A stretch of 64,000 nt of DNA, taken from contig NZ_QWKY01000002.1 of NCBI RefSeq assembly GCF_003574035.1, forward strand, positions 1-64,000, read 5' to 3'. Positions 49,496-57,898 of the stretch are shown in pieces. The position numbers and the translations under genes were made by a program. Source of the DNA: Meiothermus hypogaeus (lineage in GTDB: Bacteria > Deinococcota > Deinococci > Deinococcales > Thermaceae). Every line of letters begins with the position of its first letter. The stretch's first letter is position 1. A model generated the notes under the pieces. That model searched no databases, had not been told where the DNA came from, and saw only the letters and a list, made by a program, of their open reading frames with translations.

Positions 49496-49702
49496 ATGGA
49501 AACCCTGCAAGTGGCCAAATGTCCGGTATGTGGCGGGTTGGTGGAGGTAGCGGGCCCGTGGGTGGGCCTCGAGGTGGAGTGCCCGGAGTGTGGCGAAGTG
49601 TTGCGGGTGGTAGAGACCCAGCCACTCAAGCTCTATTACGCCTTTGACCCCGACGAGGAGCCCCTGCTCGAGGAGGAGCATCGGGTACCCAGGGGTGAGT
49701 AG
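49496..49702 (+). CDS. LysW-like zinc-ribbon protein without the EDWGE tail
   Basis: 68 codons. Two CxxC pairs (KCPVCGGLVEV, ECPECGEVLRVV) form the zinc ribbon seen in LysW, the amino-group carrier of lysine/arginine biosynthesis. LysW ends in EDWGE, whose terminal Glu carries the substrate; this protein instead ends EEEHRVPRGE, so it is probably a paralogue with another role, or a carrier with a shifted end. The acidic second half is kept (DPDEEPLLEEE). GGAGGTGAAGG precedes the ATG. Isolated between divergent deoC and convergent LCP genes. Confidence 0.75.
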   Translation: METLQVAKCPVCGGLVEVAGPWVGLEVECPECGEVLRVVETQPLKLYYAFDPDEEPLLEEEHRVPRGE

Positions 49703-49740
49703 CGAACAGCGCCGGGCAGGGAACCATCACCTGTGGCCGA

Positions 49741-51000
49741 TTATGACGGTCCCAGCACGATAATCACATCGTAGCCCCTGGGCTCGAGGCGGATGCGGGT
49801 CTCCAGTGGCAGGTGCAGCAGATCGGCGTAGTCCTTGGCCAGCAGAAAGGCAGGCGACTCCCGTCCAACAATCGAGACCCCACTGCGCACCAGCACCAGG
49901 CTGGTGCCCCCTACCTCGCCTGTATGCACTTCCGGGGGGGGGATGCCCAGCTCCACAAAGCCCTGCCGGTAGCGTTCGCCCAGCCCCGCCCCACTCCGGT
50001 CTAGGAGCAGGGTTTTGAGGCCCAGGGCTTCGGCCTGTACCATTCGGGCCATCACCTCGGCATCGGGGGTGTAGCCCAGCAGACCCGCCGTGAAGGAAGG
50101 CATGGCGACCTGGTCGAGGACCAGGAAACTGCCCTCCTCGAGGGTGGGCAGGGTTGCGCTCTTAAGGGTCAGGCTTTGCAGGTTGGGCAGCCGCTGCAGG
50201 GCTTCGGTGAGGGGAAGGCTGGTCTCGAGGGAGTTCCACACGGCCCCTGCAACTCCTGGTAAGCGCGGCCAGTAACGAGGGCTTTGGGCTTTTCGCAGGG
50301 CCAGCCCCATCACTTCCTTGATGCGGTCCAGCCGGCCCAGGTCGGAGCCTTCCCAGCGACGAAAGCGCATGTATTTGACCGCATCTTTCCCGTTCAGGTG
50401 CAGCGGCCCCGCCGGAAAGTCTATGAAAAGACCCGCGGCCCGGTCGGTGTATTTCATCGGATAGGGCAGCACCACATCCACGCCGTCCACTGCATTCACC
50501 AGCTTCATCACGGCCTCGAAGGTCAGGATCACGTGGTGCTGAACCGGTACGCCCAACAGGTTTTCTACGGCATGGCGCAAGCCCTCGGCCCCACCGCCCC
50601 GCTCGTAGACCGAATTGATCTTGCCATCATAAAAACCGTTAGGGGTTTCACCGCTATAGCGCAGGTCGCGGGGAATGGCCACCACCGTGGCCTCCGAGCC
50701 GCGCAGGCGCACATAGAAGATGGTGTCGGTGCGAAGCCCTGGCCCACAAGCGGTGTGGTAGCCGCAGTATTCGGTGTCGCGAGCTGCCACCACCAGGCTC
50801 AGTTCCTCGGCGGGGCCACTTTCTCTGTACTCGCTAAACAGCCCAGCCTGCACCTCTTGAAGCTGCGGCCCATAGGCCAGGGCCCCGGCCAGGGCCAGCA
50901 GGGCCAGCCCAAGCAATACCAGCGAAAGCCGCGGCCCCGCACGGCGAGCTCGTACCAGCGACCCCCGTTTAACTCGATGGGGTGTTCGCGGTTGTGCCAT
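49741..51000 (-). CDS. LytR-CpsA-Psr (LCP) family cell-envelope protein
   Basis: 419 codons. A single membrane anchor at about 25-47, then an extracellular LCP domain: RTDTIFYVRL, ATVVAIPRDLRY, KINSVYERGGGAEGLRHAVENLLG and DAVKYMRFRRWEGSDLGRLDRIKEVM hold the phosphate-binding arginines and acidic residues. LCP enzymes attach wall polymers or glycans from polyprenyl carriers to peptidoglycan. The C-terminal 130 residues resemble an LytR_C domain. It follows yqeK on the same strand (78 bases), a pairing common beside obgE. Confidence 0.88.
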   Translation of the reverse strand: MAQPRTPHRVKRGSLVRARRAGPRLSLVLLGLALLALAGALAYGPQLQEVQAGLFSEYRESGPAEELSLVVAARDTEYCGYHTACGPGLRTDTIFYVRLRGSEATVVAIPRDLRYSGETPNGFYDGKINSVYERGGGAEGLRHAVENLLGVPVQHHVILTFEAVMKLVNAVDGVDVVLPYPMKYTDRAAGLFIDFPAGPLHLNGKDAVKYMRFRRWEGSDLGRLDRIKEVMGLALRKAQSPRYWPRLPGVAGAVWNSLETSLPLTEALQRLPNLQSLTLKSATLPTLEEGSFLVLDQVAMPSFTAGLLGYTPDAEVMARMVQAEALGLKTLLLDRSGAGLGERYRQGFVELGIPPPEVHTGEVGGTSLVLVRSGVSIVGRESPAFLLAKDYADLLHLPLETRIRLEPRGYDVIIVLGPS

Positions 51001-51078
51001 GACCCATAGATTACAAAACCTGGCCGATGGGAGGGTAATAGACCACCCAAAAAGCCCTGGGGAGTACCCAGGGCAAAA

Positions 51079-51648
51079 CTAGCAGTCCTCGCCGCGCTGC
51101 TCCATGATCGCTTTGTAGGCTGCCAGGGTGCGAGGATGGGGCTCGATACCTTTGCTTTGCAGGTATTTGACTTTGCACAGGACCGCTTTTTGGTAGGCTT
51201 CCTCGAGCCGCCCCGACAGCGCCAGGTCGCGAATATCCTGATTGACCCCACGGCCCGGCTCGGAAACATCGGCAACATAAAGCGCCATGCCGATTCTGTG
51301 CTCGGGGCGAACCCCGTAAACATGGCCCTCGATGGCCTCGAGCACCTCTTCATCCTCAATGCCCCATTGCTCGGCCAACTTGCGTCCAGCGCGCCCATGA
51401 AGCGATAAGGGATGGTTGCGCTCGAGCGCTATTTCCGGCGGTGCAAGCTCTGTCAACTGCTGTTCGCTCAAATCGCGTGCAGCATCGTGCAGGATGGCCG
51501 CCAGGTAGATTTTCTCCACATCAAGCGCGTTTGCTCTGGCAATTTCAGCGGCCAGCTCGGCGACCCGCAAAATATGTTCGTAGCGCTCAGGCTTAACCTG
51601 CTGGCGCACTCTTTCGGCCAGATCAACGACAGAGATGGTGCTTATCAA
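51079..51648 (-). CDS. yqeK: YqeK-type HD-domain phosphohydrolase
   Basis: 189 codons from a TTG at 51648, chosen because GGAGG lies 6 bases upstream; the longer ATG at 51735 adds an unlikely basic tail. HD-superfamily residues: His in YEHILRVAELA, the doublet in AAILHDAARD, NHPLSLHGRAG and GHVYGV. YqeK enzymes cleave Ap4A symmetrically to ADP. A perfect 12-bp palindrome TGGAAATTTCCA at 51723-51734 sits upstream and may be a regulator site. It is transcribed divergently from rplU and followed by the LCP gene. Confidence 0.87.
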   Translation of the reverse strand: MISTISVVDLAERVRQQVKPERYEHILRVAELAAEIARANALDVEKIYLAAILHDAARDLSEQQLTELAPPEIALERNHPLSLHGRAGRKLAEQWGIEDEEVLEAIEGHVYGVRPEHRIGMALYVADVSEPGRGVNQDIRDLALSGRLEEAYQKAVLCKVKYLQSKGIEPHPRTLAAYKAIMEQRGEDC

Positions 51649-51871
51649 GTGAAGCCTCCGCCGAGGGCGGGAGCAGGTTTGGGAACTCCTGCCCATCCGC
51701 AAAAGAGAGCCTACCACATTTCTGGAAATTTCCAAGCTGGATTGCCCTATCCTTCTACATCGAGTCTGCGTATCGTTTCCCTTGCCCTGACTTGATAGTG
51801 ATGAGCCTTCAGACGCTTCGTTTTTGTGAAAGCTGCCGCTCGGTGGAGCCGCTCTGATGCCTGGGCGCTAC

Positions 51872-51900
51872 TTGAAACAATTCGCCATAGCCGCTATAGT
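51872..51900 (+). promoter_or_regulatory. Promoter of rplU-rpmA-obgE
   Basis: TTGAAA at 51872-51877, a 17-base spacer and TATAGT at 51895-51900. Transcription from here would give a leader of about 75 bases before rplU. I see no recognised L21 leader motif in it. Confidence 0.75.
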
Positions 51901-51981
51901 TGTCAGTTGGCTGGGTCAAAAGACCCGAGTTGTTTGTTGGATTGCACCAGCATCCCAAACGGCTAACTGGAGAGTGTGGTC

Positions 51982-52287
51982 ATGTACGCAATCATCAAGA
52001 CGGGTGGTAAACAGTACCGCGCAGAGGCAGGCAGCAAGCTGCGCGTGGAGAAGCTCGAGGCCAACCCCGGCGACACCGTGGAGTTTGACGCCCTGATGCT
52101 GGGCGGCGAGAAGACCGTGATTGGCAGCCCCACCGTACCCGGCGCCAAGGTGGTGGCCGAGGTGGTCGAGCACGGTAAAGGCAAAAAGGTGGTGGTGGCC
52201 AAGTTCAAGGCCAAGATCCACTACCGCCGTAAGCGGGGCCACCGCCAGCCCTACACCGAGATTGTGGTGAAGGAGATTCGCGCATAA
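51982..52287 (+). CDS. rplU: 50S ribosomal protein L21
   Basis: 101 codons from ATG 51982 ([15 protein letters not shown]), with GGAG 9 nt upstream; GTG 51976 would add two residues. Normal length and the L21 signature [17 protein letters not shown] near the C-terminus. It binds 23S rRNA. First gene of rplU-rpmA-obgE, with rsfS following. Confidence 0.97.
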   Translation: MYAIIKTGGKQYRAEAGSKLRVEKLEANPGDTVEFDALMLGGEKTVIGSPTVPGAKVVAEVVEHGKGKKVVVAKFKAKIHYRRKRGHRQPYTEIVVKEIRA

Positions 52288-52292
52288 AACTG

Positions 52293-52324
52293 CTGAAAGC
52301 CAGTAGCTAGAGTCTAGCTTTCAG
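52293..52324 (+). repeat. GCTGAAAGC-type hairpin between rplU and rpmA
   Basis: CTGAAAGC (52293-52300) pairs with GCTTTCAG (52317-52324), with TAG/CTA pairing inside. It belongs to a group of short GCTGAAAGC/GCCTTCGGC-rich sequences also found at 46625-46745, 52637-52674 and 54340-54380. There is no T run, so it is more likely a processing or attenuating hairpin than a terminator. Confidence 0.55.
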
Positions 52325-52348
52325 TCTTCAGCGTCCTGGAGGGACTAT

Positions 52349-52624
52349 ATGGCACACAAAAAAGGTCTGGGTTCAACCAAAAACGGGCGCGACAGCCAAG
52401 CCAAGCGCCTGGGTGTCAAGCGTTTTGAGGGCCAGGTAGTCAAGGCCGGCAACGTGCTCGTGCGCCAGCGCGGCACTAAGTTCCGCGCCGGCGAGGGCGT
52501 GGGCCAGGGCCGCGATTACACCCTGTTTGCCCTGGTAGACGGGGTGGTGGAGTTTGCCGACAAGGGCCGCAAGGGCCGCTTTGTGCGGGTCAAACCCATC
52601 GAGCTGGCCAGGGCCGGCGACTAA
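52349..52624 (+). CDS. rpmA: 50S ribosomal protein L27
   Basis: 91 codons, ATG behind CTGGAGGGA. N-terminus [17 protein letters not shown] and the block [27 protein letters not shown] are diagnostic. L27 reaches the peptidyl-transferase centre with its N-terminus. No cleaved leader as in Firmicutes. Confidence 0.97.
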   Translation: MAHKKGLGSTKNGRDSQAKRLGVKRFEGQVVKAGNVLVRQRGTKFRAGEGVGQGRDYTLFALVDGVVEFADKGRKGRFVRVKPIELARAGD

Positions 52625-52636
52625 TTTTTGCCGCTA

Positions 52637-52674
52637 GCCGAAGGCTGAAGCCCCGTGCTTGGCCTTCGGCTTTT
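52637..52674 (+). terminator. Terminator-like hairpin between rpmA and obgE
   Basis: 9-bp perfect stem GCCGAAGGC (52637-52645) with GCCTTCGGC (52662-52670), followed by TTTT. Transcripts may stop partly here, lowering obgE relative to the ribosomal genes. It resembles the GCTGAAAGC-type repeats and may derive from one. Confidence 0.65.
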
Positions 52675-52685
52675 AGCTTTTGCTT

Positions 52686-53936
<1,251 letters not shown>

Positions 53937-53963
53937 CTGCCCTATTGTGTACAATGAGGACGA

Positions 53964-54308
53964 ATGGTCAAAACCATTGATACCCAAACGCTAATTGAGC
54001 ACATCAAACAAGCCCTGGAGGACAAAAAGGCCGAGAACGTGGTTGCGCTCGACCTGACCGGTGTTTCCGACTCGCTGGACTACTTTGTGATTGCCACCGG
54101 AACCTCCCAGCCCCACCTGCAAGCCCTCGAGCGGGCCGTGCGGGAAAAGCTCCAGGAAGACGAAGGCATCCGGGCGAATAAGGTCGAGGGCCCCAGCCCT
54201 CGCTGGGTGCTGCTGGACTATGGCCCGGTGCTGGTACACCTGATGAGCGCCGAAGCCCGCGAGTACTACGACCTGGAAGGCTTTTGGGCCGACGCAAAGC
54301 GGATTTAA
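53964..54308 (+). CDS. rsfS: Ribosomal silencing factor RsfS
   Basis: 114 codons. The family pattern is clear: ALDLTGVSDSLDYFVIATGTSQPHLQAL, EGPSPRWVLLDYGPVLVHLMSAEAREYYDLEGFW. It binds L14 and blocks subunit joining when nutrients are short. TACAAT at 53950-53955 is 8 nt before the ATG, so it may be transcribed separately from obgE as a leaderless or nearly leaderless mRNA, although GAGGA also lies between. Confidence 0.95.
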   Translation: MVKTIDTQTLIEHIKQALEDKKAENVVALDLTGVSDSLDYFVIATGTSQPHLQALERAVREKLQEDEGIRANKVEGPSPRWVLLDYGPVLVHLMSAEAREYYDLEGFWADAKRI

Positions 54309-54493
54309 GCGCCCTATTTCCAGGGTTGCTCCAACTTCGAATGCTGAAAAGGCCGAAAGCTGAAAGCCTGAAGCCTGTGGTTGTTCTACGAACGATGTAG
54401 CCTACCCCCGCTACTGCAGAAGAATCCCGTGACCCTATGGCCTCAGACGCGCTTTTGCCTTGTGTCCGGAGACCTGTGACATGGGACTTTGAT

Positions 54494-54781
54494 CTACTTT
54501 GCGTTGGGCGGGTTGGCCGGGCGGTAGTTACGGACGGGGCCAAAAATAAACTTGTTGAACACGATGTAGGCCGCCAGGTAAGCACCCATCTGTACCCAGA
54601 AGTTGTTGAAGAGCGTCACGCCGCTAGCCCCCAGGAAGGTCATGAGCAGGGTGAGGGGCATGACCACAATGAAGGCCCGCAACAACAGGCTGGGAAAAAT
54701 GCGCAGCATGTCCCGGCCCGAAAGTGGCGTGCGCTGCTGTGCTTTACGCTTGAGCTTTTCTTCCCGACGTTTCTTGCCCAT
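54494..54781 (-). CDS. Small membrane protein, unknown function
   Basis: 95 codons. A strongly basic N-terminus (MGKKRREEKLKRKAQQR), then hydrophobic stretches at about 33-50 and 60-80. No family is recognised. It is convergent with rsfS and divergent from the M28 peptidase gene. Intact frame and clear topology support it. Confidence 0.65.
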   Translation of the reverse strand: MGKKRREEKLKRKAQQRTPLSGRDMLRIFPSLLLRAFIVVMPLTLLMTFLGASGVTLFNNFWVQMGAYLAAYIVFNKFIFGPVRNYRPANPPNAK

Positions 54782-54911
54782 GTCCTCAAGTTTAAGCCCT
54801 GGACTTTACGTGAACCAAGGGCTTGGCGCACAGAGCACGGGGTAAAACCGTCAACGGCCAGCACCCAGTCTTTTGCTTTCAGCGTAGGGCTTTGAGCCTT
54901 ATGCTAAGGCC

Positions 54912-55970
54912 GTGCGAAAACTCTGGGAAGCTCTTTGCGCCTTGCCGCACCGGGGGAGTGCAACGGCCCTCGAGGCCCAGGTGGCCCAGCAGCTCAAAGA
55001 TTACCTGGCCCGTCTGGGAGCGGATATCTCGCTTGAAGTCCAGACCTTCCAGGCCCCCCGCAGCTATGGCCCCGAACTCATACTGATTAGCCTTTTGCTG
55101 GCCGCGGGCGGTTTGGGGGGGCTTTGGTGGCTGGCCCTGTTGGGAACCTATGGCTTCTGGGCGCATTTTTCGGGCTGGTGGGTACCGTGGCGGCGGCTCT
55201 TCGACCGCTACCCCTCGCAGAATGTGCTGGCCCAGACCGGCCAGGGCCACAAAACGCTGGTTTTAATGGCCCATTACGATACGGCCAAGTCCTTTTTCCT
55301 CTACCACCCAAAGCAGGTGAGGTATTTCCGGCGCAATTTTTTGATCAATGCGGTGCTGGCTACAGCGCTGCCCTTTGGCGCCATGGTGCCAGTGGTATCG
55401 CAGTTGCTGGGCCTGTACTTTCTGGTGCAGGCCGCTCTCCTGACCCTGCGAGAGTTTCGCGAGCCCTATGTCAACGGGGCCAACGACAACGCGACTGGGG
55501 TTGCCGTAGCGGTGGCCTTGTTCGAGGAACTGGTGAAAGACCCCCTGCCAGACTACCGGGTGATGCTGGCCCTCACGGGCAGCGAGGAAGTGGGGGCCAA
55601 GGGAGCCGAGCACCTGGCGCGTTCGGGACGGGTTCCACCGGATGCACTGGTGCTCAACATCGACAATGTGGGCAAAGGCGAGCTGTTTTATGCCACCGGC
55701 GAGGGCATGCTGGTCTACCATGCCTACTTGGGGGTTCTTCTCGAGCGGGCCCGGGCCACCTCGGGTGCGCAACCTTTGGCGTACCGCCTGGCATTTTTCG
55801 ATACCCGCCCCTTTGCGGCCCGAAACATTCCTTGCCTCACGCTCATTCGCCTGGAGAATGGTACACCCCCCCACTGGCACTGGCCTTCCGACCGCCCCGA
55901 TGGGGTGGACTGGGGTGCGGTAGAAGAAACCCTGAACTACGCACGCACGCTGGTGCGCCAGCTGGCCTGA
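54912..55970 (+). CDS. Membrane-associated M28-family metallopeptidase
   Basis: 352 codons with a GTG start; TATGCT at 54900-54905 lies 6 nt before it and no Shine-Dalgarno is visible. The zinc ligands of the M28 fold are present: His in MAHYDTA, Asp in GANDNATGVA, Glu pair in GSEEVGAKG, Asp in NIDNVGKG and a late His in PPHWHWPSD. Hydrophobic segments at about 55-85 and 145-175 are inserted in the fold and should anchor it in the membrane. Probably an aminopeptidase; the side of the membrane is uncertain. Confidence 0.85.
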   Translation: MRKLWEALCALPHRGSATALEAQVAQQLKDYLARLGADISLEVQTFQAPRSYGPELILISLLLAAGGLGGLWWLALLGTYGFWAHFSGWWVPWRRLFDRYPSQNVLAQTGQGHKTLVLMAHYDTAKSFFLYHPKQVRYFRRNFLINAVLATALPFGAMVPVVSQLLGLYFLVQAALLTLREFREPYVNGANDNATGVAVAVALFEELVKDPLPDYRVMLALTGSEEVGAKGAEHLARSGRVPPDALVLNIDNVGKGELFYATGEGMLVYHAYLGVLLERARATSGAQPLAYRLAFFDTRPFAARNIPCLTLIRLENGTPPHWHWPSDRPDGVDWGAVEETLNYARTLVRQLA

Positions 55971-56353
55971 TCTGGAGTAGCGTGCTTGGTGTCTGGCTAA
56001 GGTCTTGAGTAGAGCGCGGTGTGTCGCCGGTAGTTTGCTGAAGCGGGGGTCGAGGTGCTGGCCATGCCACAAGGTCATTTGGCTTTGGGCCTTCGACAAT
56101 TAGCTCCAGGCCAATACAGCAGCACCTCACAAGAGAACAATGTGACCGCTCGGTTCTAATGTTAAGCTTTGTTCATTTAGGGCAGCCTTTTGAGAAAGGG
56201 TGAAATATACTCTGAGCGTGGGTTGGAAAGGTGCAACGGTATCGCTGTACCAGCTGATATCGAAAAGTGCACTCATTGTAATGCCGGCAGGGCTACAGCT
56301 TCTGGTTGCCCCGATCCAATCCACCTAATCAAGTGACCCAAGGGAGCCTCCAG
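55971..56353. other. 383-base intergenic region before the PilT-type gene
   Basis: No coding frame, terminator or repeat could be supported. A TATACT box at 56206-56211 (inside GTGAAATATACTCTGAG) could be a -10 element, but no matching -35 lies 16-18 bases upstream. GGGAG at 56342-56346 is the ribosome-binding site of the next gene. Confidence 0.4.
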
Positions 56354-57454
56354 ATGAGTACCACTCAAACCCCCACTCCCATCGCTGAAATGCTGCGCAG
56401 CATGGTGCAGGCTCGAGCCTCGGACATTCATTTGCAGGCGGGGGCACCGCCCACTGTCCGCATTGACGGCAAACTCAAGCCCTTTGGAAGCAAAGTGCTT
56501 TTGCCAGCCGATGTGGAAGCCATCGTTCGCAGCTTGCTGAACCCCATGCAGCAAGAGGAACTCGAGTACAAAAAAGAAATGGACTTTGCCTATACGGTGC
56601 CGGGTCTGGCTCGTTTTCGCTGTAATTTGCTTCACCAGCGCGGCAGTTTTGGTCTGGTCATGCGGGTGGTGGCCGAAACCATTCCCAGCTTCGAGGCCCT
56701 GGGGCTGCCCCGCCCGGTCATGGAAGACCTGGCCTCCAAGGAGCGCGGCCTGGTGCTCGTTACGGGCCCTACCGGCTCGGGCAAGTCCACCACCCTGGCT
56801 GCCCTGATTGACCATATCAACCTGCACTTCCCCAAAAACATCGTCACCATCGAAGACCCCATCGAGTTTTTGCACAAACACAAGAAAAGCCTGGTGGTGC
56901 AGCGCGAGGTAGGGGTAGACACGGACTCCTTCAGCACGGGTCTCAAGTACGCCATGCGGCAAGACCCGGATGTGATTCTGATCGGCGAGATGCGCGATCG
57001 CGAAACGGTGGAGGCGGCCATCATGGCGGCCCAGACTGGCCATCTGGTGCTTTCCACCCTCCATACACTCGATTCGGTGCGCACCATCAACCGCATCATC
57101 GACTTCTTCCCCCTGCACGAGCACCTGCAAATCCGCATTCTGCTGGCCGAGTCGCTCCTGGGTATCATCTCCCAACGCTTGCTGCCCAGGGCCGACGGAC
57201 AGGGGCGCATGCTGGCTCTGGAGATTCTGTTGGCCACGCCTTTTGTGCGCGACCTTATCAAAGACGAGAACAAGACGCCTCAAATCAAGGACGCCATGCT
57301 GCAGGATAACCTGCGCGGTATGCAAACCTTCGATCAGCACCTGGTAGAGCTCTATACCCAGGGCCACATCAGCCTCGAGGACGCCGAAGGCTCGGCCACC
57401 AGCCCCCACGAACTCAAGCTGATGCTGACCAAGTTTACTGGGCGCGGATACTGA
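56354..57454 (+). CDS. pilT: PilT-family type IV pilus retraction ATPase
   Basis: 366 codons from ATG 56354, with GGGAG 7 nt upstream. N-terminal PAS-like domain (1-100, ASDIHLQAGAPPTVRIDG) and C-terminal RecA-like motor: Walker A VTGPTGSGKSTTLA, Asp box IVTIEDPIEFLHKHKKS, Walker B DPDVILIGEMRDRETVEAA, His box TGHLVLSTLHT. It powers pilus retraction for twitching and DNA uptake. Thermaceae carry more than one PilT, so it may be PilT1, PilT2 or a PilU-like form. No pilus genes are adjacent. Confidence 0.88.
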   Translation: MSTTQTPTPIAEMLRSMVQARASDIHLQAGAPPTVRIDGKLKPFGSKVLLPADVEAIVRSLLNPMQQEELEYKKEMDFAYTVPGLARFRCNLLHQRGSFGLVMRVVAETIPSFEALGLPRPVMEDLASKERGLVLVTGPTGSGKSTTLAALIDHINLHFPKNIVTIEDPIEFLHKHKKSLVVQREVGVDTDSFSTGLKYAMRQDPDVILIGEMRDRETVEAAIMAAQTGHLVLSTLHTLDSVRTINRIIDFFPLHEHLQIRILLAESLLGIISQRLLPRADGQGRMLALEILLATPFVRDLIKDENKTPQIKDAMLQDNLRGMQTFDQHLVELYTQGHISLEDAEGSATSPHELKLMLTKFTGRGY

Positions 57455-57468
57455 AAACCCGCGCGTGA

Positions 57469-57572
57469 GAACGCTCTTCACAAAAATTGAGCCATCCGGG
57501 GTTGAGAATCCTGTGTCCTGGACAGAACAGTGGCCTTCGGGTTACGCGGCCACGTCTGCGAACAGCGCGAAA
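57469..57572 (+). repeat. Repeat family B, copy after the PilT gene
   Basis: Starts GAACGCTCTTCACA and ends TGCGAACAGCGCGAAAG. The core shares GCCATCCG, ACAGAACAGTGGCC and GGCCACGTCTG with 26697-26803. A GTGGCC/GGCCAC hairpin forms the centre. It abuts a family A element 10 bases later. Confidence 0.7.
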
Positions 57573-57582
57573 GTAGGTCTTT

Positions 57583-57818
57583 ATACCAGATTCGGTTGAT
57601 TCGTTGCCGTTCGGCAACGAATCAACAGGGCCGAAGGTATCCACGTAGCGGAGGGCGATACCGCCCCTGGGAAGCAAGACGCTTTCTTCGCCGACCGACA
57701 GTGAAGGGCCATCGGCCCCCGGCTAGCGCCGGTACTCAAGGGAGGGGTGTGCTCTAGGATTCAAAAAGACAGCCTCTGGTGTTTTTGGTTTTGTAAGCTG
57801 TCTTTTTGAATCCGGTAT
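57583..57818 (+). repeat. Repeat family A, complete copy
   Basis: 236 bp with terminal inverted repeats ATACCAGATTC (57583-57593) and GAATCCGGTAT (57808-57818), 10 of 11 matching. Inside are a perfect 14-bp hairpin with a 2-base loop (57596-57609 with 57612-57625) and a perfect 16-bp inverted repeat (57757-57772 with 57798-57813). No open frame. It is the most complete of the three copies in the window. Confidence 0.85.
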
Positions 57819-57898
57819 TAGCCAATAGCTAGAGCCTGTTGCTCTTGATTGTAGAGGGTTCGATTCGGGTAAAGTGAGGCCAGTCTGGAGGTTGAGCG

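Noticed and set aside
49496-49702. Naming the zinc-ribbon protein lysW
   Set aside because: The essential EDWGE tail is absent and no lysine biosynthesis genes are adjacent, so the symbol would be misleading.
52637-52674. Clean stop of the ribosomal operon before obgE
   Set aside because: The hairpin has only four T, and the arrangement rplU-rpmA-obgE is usually co-transcribed. Partial termination is more likely than a full stop.
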